From Hyphomicrobium methylovorum (lineage in GTDB: Bacteria > Pseudomonadota > Alphaproteobacteria > Rhizobiales > Hyphomicrobiaceae): 64,000 bases of DNA. Positions within the stretch are counted from its first letter, which is position 1; every line of letters starts with the position of its first letter. The notes beneath the pieces are model-generated. The model saw only the letters and a program-made list of their open reading frames with translations, did not search any database and was not told the origin of the DNA. Location of the stretch: NCBI RefSeq assembly GCF_013626205.1, contig NZ_QHJE01000001.1:248001-312000 (forward strand). The letters run 5' to 3'. This document shows positions 38,831-47,533 of the stretch, one piece after another. A program made the position numbers and the translations under genes.

Positions 38831-40495
38831 ATGCACTATGGATTGGCGGCTAACACAATGCACGACGGTAGCGAAAGCGTCGAACGGAGGATTAAAAGTC
38901 CACCGTCCCCGCTGCGACCGGCGCGATCCCGCCAGACGGACGAACTCAAATCGTTTCGTGACCGTCTTGCACATGGAACCACGCATAAGCCCGAGTTCGA
39001 ATACGAACTGCTGACGATGTTCGCGCGCAACGAAACAAGCGCGCCGTTCGCCATGCCTGCGCTGTGCTTTATCTTTTATATCGCTTCGATGTTTTGGGCG
39101 TCCTTCATCGAAGCGACGGTATGGATCGCGGTTGTCTCGATCACGCGCGTTTACATGCTCGATCAGTGCCGCCGGTTGCTCTCGATCCCGCGCAGCGAAG
39201 TCAACGTCGGACAATGGCGGCGGCATTTCATCCGTATCGAGCTGATCAACGGACTGGCCCTCGCCGCATTCGCTCTGATCGGCATCACCATGACGCCGCT
39301 CGCGCAATCCAATCCGGCGACCTTCTCCTCGCATGTTTTCATTTTCGCGACGTTGATGGTCGTCTTGGCGATCCGCATGACGTTCGCATCGACGCTGCCG
39401 GGCCTCTTCCTCGCGGGCACAGTGCCGATGACGCTGGCCGTCACTGGCCGGTTGTTCACGCTGAACGAGCCATTCTACTTCGCGCTCGCATCGATGGCTG
39501 TCGGCATTCACGTCTTCTTTGTTTATCTGGCGCGCGGTCTCCACTCGACGGCGCTCTCGATGGTCGAATATCGCGCCGAGAAGGACAACCTGATCTCCGT
39601 ATTGGAAGAAGCGAGCGCCATTTCCGATGAAGCGCGGCGCCGCGCAGAAGCCGCCAACAAAGCCAAGTCGCGCTTTCTCGCGACGATGAGTCATGAACTT
39701 CGCACACCGCTCAACGCAATCATGGGCTTTTCGGAAGTGATGGAGAAAGAGCTGCTCGGGCCGATCGGCAGCGAGACGTATCGCGAATACGTGCGCAATA
39801 TCTACGATAGCGGCGATCATCTGTTGTCGATCATCAACGAGATTCTCGATCTCTCGCGCATCGAGGCAGGCCGTTACGACATCAACGAAGAGTCAATTCG
39901 TCTGACCGACATCGCCGAAGACTGCCAGCGTTTGGTGAAGATCAAGGCGGGCGCTAAATCGCTGCAGATCATTGAGGACTTTGCGCCGGACCTCTCCCCG
40001 GTCTGGGCCGATCCGCGCGCTATGCGGCAGATCTGCCTGAACCTGCTTTCCAACGCGCTGAAATTTACCCCGAAGAACGGCCGCATCACGATCTCGGTCG
40101 GACATACGGATGACGGCGGGCAGTACCTGAGCGTTGCGGACACCGGACCCGGAATTCCCAAAAACGAGATCCCGCGCGTGCTGCAGGCGTTCGGCCAGGG
40201 TTCGCTCGCGCATGAAACAGCCGAGGGCGGAACGGGTCTCGGTTTGCCGATCGTGCAGAACCTCATTCAACTGCACGGCGGTACGTTCGATCTCCAATCG
40301 GAGCTGCGCAAGGGCACTGAAGTGACGGTGACGCTGCCGCGCCAGCGCATTCTCAATCCAATCTCGCCGTTGCAGCCGCTCGGACAAGAGCGCCACCGCG
40401 ATCCCGCTCCGCGGCCGCTAAGGCAGGGACGCATACGGGCGGCTTCGCCCTACGGTGCAGCAGCGGTTTCGAACCGGGTTGTTGGGGAGGCCTGA
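38831..40495 (+). CDS. Membrane sensor histidine kinase (DivJ/PleC-like)
   Basis: A 554-residue kinase; the ATG at 38831 is chosen, with the ATG 27 bases on as an alternative. Six to seven hydrophobic segments cover about 70-245. A coiled linker (EEASAISDEARRRAEAANKA) leads to the H-box LATMSHELRTPLNAIMGFSE near residue 290. The N-box is LLSNALKF near 405, and the G boxes are DTGPGIP and GGTGLGLPI. The order resembles the PleC/DivJ polarity kinases of alphaproteobacteria. No response regulator is adjacent. The retropepsin-like gene follows in 4 bp. Confidence 0.9.
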   Translation: MHYGLAANTMHDGSESVERRIKSPPSPLRPARSRQTDELKSFRDRLAHGTTHKPEFEYELLTMFARNETSAPFAMPALCFIFYIASMFWASFIEATVWIAVVSITRVYMLDQCRRLLSIPRSEVNVGQWRRHFIRIELINGLALAAFALIGITMTPLAQSNPATFSSHVFIFATLMVVLAIRMTFASTLPGLFLAGTVPMTLAVTGRLFTLNEPFYFALASMAVGIHVFFVYLARGLHSTALSMVEYRAEKDNLISVLEEASAISDEARRRAEAANKAKSRFLATMSHELRTPLNAIMGFSEVMEKELLGPIGSETYREYVRNIYDSGDHLLSIINEILDLSRIEAGRYDINEESIRLTDIAEDCQRLVKIKAGAKSLQIIEDFAPDLSPVWADPRAMRQICLNLLSNALKFTPKNGRITISVGHTDDGGQYLSVADTGPGIPKNEIPRVLQAFGQGSLAHETAEGGTGLGLPIVQNLIQLHGGTFDLQSELRKGTEVTVTLPRQRILNPISPLQPLGQERHRDPAPRPLRQGRIRAASPYGAAAVSNRVVGEA

Positions 40496-40498
40496 CGC

Positions 40499-41194
40499 AT
40501 GCCGATGTTCCTTATTCTCGTCGCCATCATCGCCGCGATTGGCAGCGCGGTTTGGGTTGCGGTGTTGAACGGCACGAACCTTGAAACGCTTCAGGGTCCA
40601 CCTATTGCAGCGGTCGTCGTCGGCGCGTTGATCGTTCTCTATCTCCTGTCGTTGCATGGCGAGCGAAGCGAACGGCGCTTTGGCCGTTTGCCGATCTTCC
40701 TTGCGCTTGGCCTTGCCATTGCCGTTGCCGCGTTCACCCTTTCGATCGACCGCCCCATAATGTTGGCCGATTTCTTCAAGCCCGCCACGGCCGACATCGA
40801 CGACAATCCGCTCGCGCAGCGCGCGCCAGCGTCCGTTCTCATCCGGAAAACGGATGCCGGTTTTGTGGCGAATGGCGATGTGAACGGTCAGACGCTTACG
40901 ATGCTGATCGACAGCGGTGCGTCGACGGTCGTGCTCAAGCAATCCGACGCAGAGAAGGCGGGCATCGACGTGAGCCGTCTGACATTCGAGATGCCGTTGA
41001 AGACGGCCAATGGCGTCACGTATCTGGCGCCCGTTCGTTTGAAGACGGTGCACGTTGGCCAGATTTCGGTTTACGACGTCGAGGCGCTCGTCGCCAAACC
41101 CGGAACGCTTAACGAAAACTTGCTCGGTATGAGTTTCTTAAGGCGTCTCGTATCCTATCAGGTCGCCGGAGACTTCGTCACGCTTCGGCAATAG
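40499..41194 (+). CDS. TIGR02281 family retropepsin-like aspartic protease, first copy
   Basis: A 231-residue protein with three N-terminal hydrophobic segments (about 1-95) and one aspartic protease half. The catalytic motif LIDSGASTVVL is near residue 135 and the family end LLGMSFLRRLVSYQVAGDFVTLR closes the protein. Single DSG/DTG proteins of this type act as dimers. Its periplasmic-side target is unknown. The start overlaps the kinase end closely (3 bp gap), and a shorter paralog follows 34 bp later. Confidence 0.86.
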   Translation: MPMFLILVAIIAAIGSAVWVAVLNGTNLETLQGPPIAAVVVGALIVLYLLSLHGERSERRFGRLPIFLALGLAIAVAAFTLSIDRPIMLADFFKPATADIDDNPLAQRAPASVLIRKTDAGFVANGDVNGQTLTMLIDSGASTVVLKQSDAEKAGIDVSRLTFEMPLKTANGVTYLAPVRLKTVHVGQISVYDVEALVAKPGTLNENLLGMSFLRRLVSYQVAGDFVTLRQ

Positions 41195-41227
41195 GCGTCC
41201 TTTCAACAGCGCAACTAGGCCCCGGTT

Positions 41228-41803
41228 ATGTCTTCGGCGACGTCCAGTCTCTTTGTCTCCGTAGCTCTGGCTGCGATCGGCGCTACCGGCCTCGCTTACA
41301 CGCTTGCGCATCCGGGTATTCTCGCGCGCGTCCTCACCCCGGTAAGCGAACGAACGATGCAAGCGCCCGCAACGGTCGACGGCGGCGAGGTTGGCGAGGA
41401 TGACTCCAGTGCATCCCGCCCTGGCCAGCTCCCCGGATCGGCGGTCATCCAGGCGGGCGCCTACGGACATTTCGATACGGATGCGGAGATCAACGGGCGT
41501 TCGGTTCCCGTCATGGTCGATACCGGCGCTTCTCTCGTTGCGCTCACCTATGAGGACGCGGCGCGGCTCGGGATATTCTTGAAGCCCCGGGATTTCAGCC
41601 ACACGGCCAAGACCGCCAACGGACTGGCGCGTGTTGCGTCCATCACGCTGGACCGGATCAGCATCGGCGACATTACGGTGCGGCGTGTGCCCGCAGTCGT
41701 TTCCGAGCAGGGGAAATCCGAGAAAACGCTGCTGGGTATGTCATTTTTAGGACGGCTTTCCAGCGTTGAAATGCGCTCAGGAACCCTAGTGCTCCAAGAG
41801 TAG
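41228..41803 (+). CDS. TIGR02281 family retropepsin-like aspartic protease, second copy
   Basis: A 191-residue paralog of the upstream gene with one N-terminal TM segment (SLFVSVALAAIGATGLAYTL). The catalytic motif MVDTGASLVALTY is near residue 98 and the end LLGMSFLGRLSSVEMRSGTLVL aligns with the first copy. The two differ in membrane topology and active-site variant (DSGAS and DTGAS), suggesting they could form a heterodimer. That is inference from adjacency. Confidence 0.86.
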   Translation: MSSATSSLFVSVALAAIGATGLAYTLAHPGILARVLTPVSERTMQAPATVDGGEVGEDDSSASRPGQLPGSAVIQAGAYGHFDTDAEINGRSVPVMVDTGASLVALTYEDAARLGIFLKPRDFSHTAKTANGLARVASITLDRISIGDITVRRVPAVVSEQGKSEKTLLGMSFLGRLSSVEMRSGTLVLQE

Positions 41804-41909
41804 TTCAACTAAATCTCTCTCCCCAACAAAGGGAATTTCGCGCGCCCGGCGCTGGTCGGTACTTCGCATGCCGCCAACGTGTGGGATTATCAGTCATCGG
41901 GATGGATTC

Positions 41910-43415
41910 ATGCTGCCGAAGCCTCGTGCCGACCTCAAGCCCAATACCGCGGACTTTGAGCGCTTTCCTCTCGTCAAGCCGACGGGATTTCGCGAATACG
42001 ACGCACGCTGGCTATTTCCCGATGAAATCAATCTTATGGGGCTCAATGCCGTTGGCCTCGGCATGGCGACGCTGTTCACCCGTCGCGGAGTGCCGCGCCG
42101 CATCGTGGTTGGACACGACTACCGGTGGTATTCAGGCGCCGTAAAACAGGCGCTGATGACCGGACTGCTGGCGGGCGGATGTGAAGTTCACGACATCGGC
42201 TTGGCGCTTTCGCCGATGGCTTATTTTGCGCAATTCGAACTCGACGTCGAAGGCGTGGCGATGGTCACCGCCAGCCACAACGACAATGGCTGGACCGGAA
42301 TCAAGATGGGGCTTTCGCGCCCGTTGACCTTCGGGCCCGACGATATGTCGGAATTGAAAGAGATCGTACTTTCCGGTGACTTTGAGACGCGCGCTGGCGG
42401 CCGCTACGTTTTTGTGCCCGACATGGCGGAACGCTACATCAAATCACTCACGAACCGGCCGAAACTAAAGCGGCGTCTGAAGGTCGTTGCGGCGTCAGGC
42501 AATGGCACGGCGGGCGCATTTGCGCCGCAAGTTCTCGAAGCCCTCGGATGCGAGGTGATCCCGCTCAACGCCGAACTCGATCACTCTTTCCCGAACCACA
42601 ATCCCAATCCCGAAGACATGAAGATGCTCAACGCGGTTTCCGCCAAGGTTCTGGAAACTGGCGCTGACGTTGGTCTTGCGTTCGATGGCGATGGAGACCG
42701 CTGCGGCGTGGTCGCAAACGACGGACACGAGATCTTCGCGGACAAAGTCGGCGTGATGTTGGCGCGCGATATCTCATCATTGCATAAGAATGCGACGTTT
42801 GTCGTCGATGTCAAATCAACAGGGCTGTTCACGACCGATCCGGTGCTTATCGCGAATGGTGCGAAGACCACGTATTGGAAAACGGGACACAGCTACATCA
42901 AGCGCTTCAACTTCGAGAATAAGACGCTCGTCGGGTTTGAAAAGTCAGGTCACTTCTTCTTCAACACGCCGCTTGGCCGGGGTTATGACGACGGGATCGT
43001 CTCAGCGCTGGCTGTTTGCGATATGCTCGATCGCAATCCGGACAAGACAGTTGCGGATCTTCGTGACGCGCTTCCGAAGACCTGGGGCTCTCCAACGATG
43101 TCGCCGCACTGCGATGACGATAAGAAGTACGATATCGTTGCGCGCGTGACAGAGCATTATCAGCGTCAGATGGAGTCCGGTGGGCAAGTCGCAGGGCAGT
43201 CCATTCGCGATCTCATCACCGTCAACGGTGTGCGCGTGATGCTGGCTGACGGGACATGGGGACTTGTGCGCGCCTCGTCCAATAAGCCGGAACTCGTCGT
43301 TGTGGTCGAAAGCCCGACGTCGGAAGCCAACATGAAGGCGATCTTCCGCGACATCGATCAGCAGCTTTCGCGCTTCCCGGAAGTTGGTGCGTACAATCAG
43401 AAGATCGCTGTTTGA
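41910..43415 (+). CDS. Phosphomannomutase/phosphoglucomutase
   Basis: A 501-residue alpha-D-phosphohexomutase starting at the ATG giving MLPKPRADLKPNT. The phosphorylated Ser is in MVTASHNDNGWTGIK near residue 121, and the metal loop AFDGDGDRCGVVAND is near 257. The sugar-specificity loop GFEKSGHFFFNT is near 355 and the C-terminal phosphate-binding RASSNKPELVV block is present. It makes mannose-1-P or glucose-1-P for surface sugars. ManB/AlgC cannot be told apart by reading. Confidence 0.92.
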   Translation: MLPKPRADLKPNTADFERFPLVKPTGFREYDARWLFPDEINLMGLNAVGLGMATLFTRRGVPRRIVVGHDYRWYSGAVKQALMTGLLAGGCEVHDIGLALSPMAYFAQFELDVEGVAMVTASHNDNGWTGIKMGLSRPLTFGPDDMSELKEIVLSGDFETRAGGRYVFVPDMAERYIKSLTNRPKLKRRLKVVAASGNGTAGAFAPQVLEALGCEVIPLNAELDHSFPNHNPNPEDMKMLNAVSAKVLETGADVGLAFDGDGDRCGVVANDGHEIFADKVGVMLARDISSLHKNATFVVDVKSTGLFTTDPVLIANGAKTTYWKTGHSYIKRFNFENKTLVGFEKSGHFFFNTPLGRGYDDGIVSALAVCDMLDRNPDKTVADLRDALPKTWGSPTMSPHCDDDKKYDIVARVTEHYQRQMESGGQVAGQSIRDLITVNGVRVMLADGTWGLVRASSNKPELVVVVESPTSEANMKAIFRDIDQQLSRFPEVGAYNQKIAV

Positions 43416-43444
43416 TGGGCGCTGGCCACTCCGCTGCGCGGGGC

Positions 43445-44290
43445 TTAGGCTAACAGAGTCCAGAGAAAGCGCGAGACGACGCAGATCAGAAATGCGGCGA
43501 ACGCGAGTTCAAGCGTACGCTTCGGGATGCCGTGAGCGACACGCACCCCGAGCGGCGCGGCGAGGACACCAAGCGGCGCAACCAAAAGCGCGCCAGCGTT
43601 GACGTATCCGAGTGAATACGGCGGCAAACCGGGTTCACCCCAACCCGCGATCATGTATCCAACGAGCCCTGGCAACGCGATGATCGGTCCGATGCCGGTC
43701 GCAGTCGCAACCGCGCGGAGAAGCGGCCGGCCATAAAGCGTCAACAGCGGAACGGTGAACGTCGCGCCGCCGATGCCCATCAGCGTCGACGCCGCGCCGA
43801 TGAAGAAGCCGCCGGTCTCAAGCCAGGGCCGGGGTGGCAACGTGTCGGCGATCCGCCAGTCATCCCGTCCGAGCACCATCTTGATTGCGAGCGCGCTGCC
43901 GAACACCACCCAGATCCAGCGGAGCGCAACGCTGTCGGCGTGATCTGCGATGACAACGCCGAGCAATACGCCGAAGAACACCCACGGCCCCATGCGCCAG
44001 ACGATATCCATATCGACAGACCCACGTGCTCGGAATGCGGAAAACGAGGTCAAGACTGTCGGCGCGATGACGCCGAGCGTGGTGCCGAGCGTCACGTGCA
44101 TGCGGATGTCTTCCGGCACACCGAGCGCGCCGAAGACCTCGTAGAGCACCGGCACGAGGATGCCGCCGCCACCGATCCCGAGGACGCCGGAGAGAAACCC
44201 GCCGAGCAACCCTGCTGCAACGAGCAGCAGAACCAAACCCACAACGCTTTCCGTCGGCATCGCCGCCAGCATTGGCAGGCTAAGCTGCAC
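43445..44290 (-). CDS. TSUP (TauE/SafE) family membrane permease
   Basis: A 281-residue protein with about eight TM segments. The duplicated family motif is seen in GGFLSGVLGIGGGGILVPVLYE (about 30-52) and GAASTLMGIGGATFTVPLLTLYGR (about 160-185). The family exports sulfite, sulfonates or other organic anions; sulfite export would fit a sulfur-oxidising host but is inference. Its start overlaps the dusA stop by 11 bp, so it is downstream in the dusA transcript. Confidence 0.88.
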   Translation of the reverse strand: MQLSLPMLAAMPTESVVGLVLLLVAAGLLGGFLSGVLGIGGGGILVPVLYEVFGALGVPEDIRMHVTLGTTLGVIAPTVLTSFSAFRARGSVDMDIVWRMGPWVFFGVLLGVVIADHADSVALRWIWVVFGSALAIKMVLGRDDWRIADTLPPRPWLETGGFFIGAASTLMGIGGATFTVPLLTLYGRPLLRAVATATGIGPIIALPGLVGYMIAGWGEPGLPPYSLGYVNAGALLVAPLGVLAAPLGVRVAHGIPKRTLELAFAAFLICVVSRFLWTLLA

Positions 44291-45323
44291 GCGCGTCCCC
44301 TTCGGCTGTCCGGCCGAATTCCGCGAGTTCGATCGCAGCGCGAAGCACGTCGACCGTTGCTTCGGATTCAGTTGCGCGTTCGCTCAACAGCCGGCGGAAG
44401 GCGCGGCCACGCGGACGACCATGATAAAGGCCAAGAACGTGGCGTGTGACGTTCGACAAGCGGCCTCCCCGGCCGATGTGCTCTTCGACATACGGAATGA
44501 GCGCCGCCAGCGCTTCTCCGCGCGTCGGGGCGGCGGATGCTTCGCCGAAGATGACACGATCGACATCGGCAAGGATGGCGGGGTTCTGATACGCAGCACG
44601 GCCGAGCATGACGCCGTCAACGTGCTGCAAGTGAGCGACCGCCTCGTCAATCGAATTGATCCCGCCATTGATCACGATCGTCAATTCGGGATGCGCCTCC
44701 TTCAATCGGTAGACGCGTTCGAAATTCAGCGGCGGGACTTCACGATTTTCTTTCGGCGAGAGTCCCTTCAGCCAAGCCTTGCGCGCGTGCACGACAAACG
44801 TCGTGCAGCCAGCTGCCGCGACTGTATCGACGAAATGGCTTAGCGACTCGTCCTCATCCTGATTGTCGATTCCGATCCGGCATTTGACGGTGACGGGCAA
44901 CGTCTGGCTTGCGCGCATCGCGCTGACGCAGCGCGCGACAAGATCCGGCTCCGCCATCAAGCATGCGCCGAAGCGGCCTTCCTGCACGCGGTCAGATGGG
45001 CAACCGACGTTGAGATTGATTTCGTCGTAACCGAAGTCCGCGCCGATCGCGGCGGCTTCAGCGAGCTTCGCCGGATCGGAGCCACCGAGTTGCAGTGCCA
45101 GAGGATGCTCGCACTCCGAAAACCCAAGCAGGCGCTCGCGCTTTCCGTGAATGATCGCCTCGGCCGTGACCATCTCCGTATAAAGCAGCGCGCGCCGCGT
45201 CAGCTGGCGATGAAACACGCGCGCATGTCTATCGGTCCAGTCCATCATCGGGGCCACACAGAATCTATGCGCTTGAAATTGCACCGATTTTCCTGTTCTA
45301 TCAGTGTGCACGACCGAGAACAT
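44280..45323 (-). CDS. dusA: tRNA-dihydrouridine synthase A with element-derived 5' end
   Basis: A protein of about 347 residues, FMN-dependent, that reduces uridine 20/20a in tRNA. Blocks: FCVAPMMDWTDRHARVFHRQ, PLALQLGGSDPAKLAEAA, INLNVGCPSDRVQEGRFG, the catalytic Cys in NVGCPSDRV (near 105), RIGIDNQDEDE and GGINSIDEAV. The start is set at ATG 45323; a GTG at 45329 is also possible. The first 22 or so residues (MFSVVHTDRTGKSVQFQAHR) lie on the element side of the probable integration point, so the gene now uses a start and promoter supplied by the element. This is the usual outcome at dusA integration sites. Confidence 0.92.
   Translation of the reverse strand: MFSVVHTDRTGKSVQFQAHRFCVAPMMDWTDRHARVFHRQLTRRALLYTEMVTAEAIIHGKRERLLGFSECEHPLALQLGGSDPAKLAEAAAIGADFGYDEINLNVGCPSDRVQEGRFGACLMAEPDLVARCVSAMRASQTLPVTVKCRIGIDNQDEDESLSHFVDTVAAAGCTTFVVHARKAWLKGLSPKENREVPPLNFERVYRLKEAHPELTIVINGGINSIDEAVAHLQHVDGVMLGRAAYQNPAILADVDRVIFGEASAAPTRGEALAALIPYVEEHIGRGGRLSNVTRHVLGLYHGRPRGRAFRRLLSERATESEATVDVLRAAIELAEFGRTAEGDARAA
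45220..45260 (-). other. Probable attachment site within the dusA 5' end
   Basis: The codons for the conserved PMMDWTDRH motif of dusA are the target of the known dusA-associated tyrosine integrases. Here the integrase gene lies about 170 bp outside this point, pointing away. The matching repeat at the far end of the element should occur beyond base 64,000; I did not find it within the window. The exact crossover bases cannot be fixed. Confidence 0.5.
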
Positions 45324-45396
45324 GCACACTTTTGTTCTCTTCTGTTCTCATCTCTACGCAGTGTTTCGCAACTTCCGTGTGCACGTTTTGTGCACG
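45306..45396. repeat. Three GTGCACG direct repeats in front of the integrase gene
   Basis: Copies start at 45306, 45379 and 45390, the last two 11 bp apart (about one helical turn), with GTTTT/GAAAAC flanks forming a near-palindrome around the third. Integrase arm-type sites or excisionase sites often look like this. They could also be operator sites for the divergent dusA/int promoters. Confidence 0.4.
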
Positions 45397-45423
45397 AAAA
45401 CGAAGGGTACGTCACTCGGACCG

Positions 45424-46491
45424 ATGGCCTCGTTCGACAAACTCCCCTCGGGCTACTGGCGAGCCCAGGTTCGCCGCAAAGGCCAGTACGTCTCGAAGAC
45501 GTTCCGGCTCAAGTCGGAGGCCGAGGCGTGGGCCATTGATACTGAGCGGGCCGTCCAGGCCGGAAAGAGCCCTGACGCAGTCCAGATCGACGCGAAAACC
45601 CTTTTCGGCACCCTCGTCGACTTGCATATCGCCGATCTGGCCGAAGTCGGCAAACCCCTTCTACGCAGCAAGGCCATGTGCCTTGAGAAGCTGCGCCGTG
45701 AGCTTGGCAGTGAGCGCCTATCGAATATTACCCGCGAACGCCTGATCAGTTTCGGCAAGCAGCGGGCACTCGAAGGCGCCGGTCCGATCACGTTGAGCAT
45801 CGACCTCGGTTATATCCGAACCATTCTCGTCCATGCAGCCGCCGTCCATGGTGTCGAGGTCCCGACCGAGCAGGTGATGCTAGCTCGCGTGGCGCTGCGC
45901 CGGTTAGGACTTATTGGCAAAGGTCAGGAGCGGGATCGCCGGCCGACGCAGGACGAGTTGGACCGCATCATTGCCTACAACGACAACAACCCCCGCCAAG
46001 GCATACCGGTTGGCCTACTGGTCAAGTTCGCCGTGGCGACCGCAATGCGCCAGGAGGAGATCTGCACCCTTCGCTGGGCGGATGTGGATTTTGGCACCAG
46101 CCTCGCAACGGTTCGCAATCGCAAGGACCCACGCCGCAAGTCCGGCAATGACCAGAAGGTCCCCCTCCTCGATGCCACCGGCTATGACGCCATCGCCATC
46201 CTCAAAGAACAGAAGGCCCTTGGTCTCGGGGGGGATCGCGTGTTTCCCTACAACGGCAGATCGCTGGGAACAGCCTTCCGACGCACATGCCGCGAGCTTG
46301 GTATCGAAGACCTGCACTTCCACGACCTGCGCCACGAGGCAACCAGCCGCCTGTTCGAAGCGGGCTTCGACATTCCCGAAGTATCGCTCGTGACTGGCCA
46401 CAAAGACTGGAAGATGCTGCGCCGGTATCTGAACCTGCGGCCGCACCAGTTAGTGGGACGGCGCCCGCAATCAGTTCGATACCCGCGCTAA
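45424..46491 (+). CDS. int: Tyrosine recombinase / integrase, dusA-targeting type
   Basis: A 355-residue integrase. The ATG at 45424 gives MASFDKLPSGYWRAQVRRKG, the arm-binding N-terminal part; the frame is open upstream but without domain sense. The catalytic Arg is in ATAMRQEEICTLRW near residue 209, the HxxR box is HFHDLRHEATSRL near 300, and the H/W...Y end is TGHKDWKMLRRYLNLR with Tyr near 333. It should catalyse integration at dusA and, with an excisionase, excision. It lies next to the attachment site and reads into the element. Confidence 0.94.
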   Translation: MASFDKLPSGYWRAQVRRKGQYVSKTFRLKSEAEAWAIDTERAVQAGKSPDAVQIDAKTLFGTLVDLHIADLAEVGKPLLRSKAMCLEKLRRELGSERLSNITRERLISFGKQRALEGAGPITLSIDLGYIRTILVHAAAVHGVEVPTEQVMLARVALRRLGLIGKGQERDRRPTQDELDRIIAYNDNNPRQGIPVGLLVKFAVATAMRQEEICTLRWADVDFGTSLATVRNRKDPRRKSGNDQKVPLLDATGYDAIAILKEQKALGLGGDRVFPYNGRSLGTAFRRTCRELGIEDLHFHDLRHEATSRLFEAGFDIPEVSLVTGHKDWKMLRRYLNLRPHQLVGRRPQSVRYPR

Positions 46492-46572
46492 GAATTGGCA
46501 CTCGCATCTTACCAGTGCCAGCCGAATCAATGTAGGCTTTTCCGAGGAGATCAATCGTCTTGGTGGTCGCAC

Positions 46573-47253
46573 TTGGAAAACCCGGCTTCTATCACGCTAC
46601 GGCTTGTGTACGACGGCTTGGGTGCAACCCACCACAAGATGCCCACCAGCCTTGAAAAACAGATAACTGCGGGCGCTCAGGAATTCTTGGGCGCGCACGC
46701 TTATTTTTTTACTGAAGGCCGCATTCCGACGAACGTCGGGGACCATTCTCGACATTTCCACATCCACGACTTCAGGCAGAGAGATGGCAGCTGGGAAGCG
46801 CTTTTCACCGTCGACTTCTCCACTGTGGCCACTGAGTTCGCTCAGGAGTACGTTCGCGAACTGACGAAGAATATGGCTGTAGAAGCGGCATTGGGGACAA
46901 AGCTAGCCTTCGTATGGCTTTTGCATCGTTCCTATAAGTCCTGGACAGAGCGATCGCCTCTGCGTGACAGAACTTTCGATCGGATTGAGCCTGTTCTGTC
47001 TGACCTCTCTGGAAACGGCGCGCCGATCTTCGACCCGGAGCCCGATCACCAAGAACAGCGAACGCGACTGTATGACCGGACCCAATCCAGCATGACCAAA
47101 ATCAGCTCTCCGATAGGCCGAGCTGCGACCCATGTCGACATCTGGATAGAAGACCAAAAGCTCGATCGGCTTGAACGGCGAATTGTAACAGAGGAAGACA
47201 TCACAGCCGCACTCATCCCTTTGCGCGAGCAACTAAACCGCATCCGTCACTAG
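46573..47253 (+). CDS. Unknown protein, possible DUF7946-like N-terminus
   Basis: A protein of about 226 residues. The TTG at 46573 is the likely start because the recognisable pattern begins at ITLRLVYDGLGATHHKMPT; a TTG at 46495 would add 26 poor residues. This start (a strand with a small-Gly loop, then a helix) resembles DUF7946-type proteins of mobile elements. No catalytic motif was seen. The C-terminal half has a PIGRAATHVDIWIEDQKLD block. GC is lower than in the core genome. Function is unknown; the position next to the integrase is typical of cargo genes. Confidence 0.65.
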   Translation: MENPASITLRLVYDGLGATHHKMPTSLEKQITAGAQEFLGAHAYFFTEGRIPTNVGDHSRHFHIHDFRQRDGSWEALFTVDFSTVATEFAQEYVRELTKNMAVEAALGTKLAFVWLLHRSYKSWTERSPLRDRTFDRIEPVLSDLSGNGAPIFDPEPDHQEQRTRLYDRTQSSMTKISSPIGRAATHVDIWIEDQKLDRLERRIVTEEDITAALIPLREQLNRIRH

Positions 47254-47269
47254 CTGACATGCGTCTGAA

Positions 47270-47533
47270 CTATTTCCGCCGGTCTTTCAGCTGATCCTCG
47301 CTCACGGCGACTCCGTTCAGGCGCAAACTTTCCAGCAGCAGCGTCCTTACGGTCTTGCCTCGTTCGAAGGCGATGCGTGCCACTTCTCGCTTGATGTTTG
47401 CCGGTATGCGAGCCTGGAGTAGTTCTTCGCGTTCCTGAGCGGGCTGCGGCGGCGCTACGACAGGTTTGGGAGCGTCGGGTGGGGTCGCCCTCGTCGCCCG
47501 CCCCAAAATACCCTCAAGCTGCTTGGACGACAC
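47270..47533 (-). CDS. Ribbon-helix-helix protein, partition partner of ParA
   Basis: An 87-residue protein from a GTG at 47533 that overlaps the ParA 3' end by about 20 bp; a longer frame from 47599 is less likely. The N-terminal half is Pro/Ala-rich and probably disordered. The C-terminal half (LLQARIPANIKREVARIAFE, then RGKTVRTLLLESL) looks like a ribbon-helix-helix DNA-binding fold, as in ParG/Omega-like centromere proteins. Together with ParA it makes a type Ib-like partition pair. The DNA target is probably the 16-bp repeats upstream of parA. Confidence 0.7.
   Translation of the reverse strand: MSSKQLEGILGRATRATPPDAPKPVVAPPQPAQEREELLQARIPANIKREVARIAFERGKTVRTLLLESLRLNGVAVSEDQLKDRRK

Noticed and set aside
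45334-45347. Alphaproteobacterial SOS box (GTTC-N7-GTTC) in front of the integrase
   Set aside because: The two GTTC boxes are separated by six, not seven, bases.
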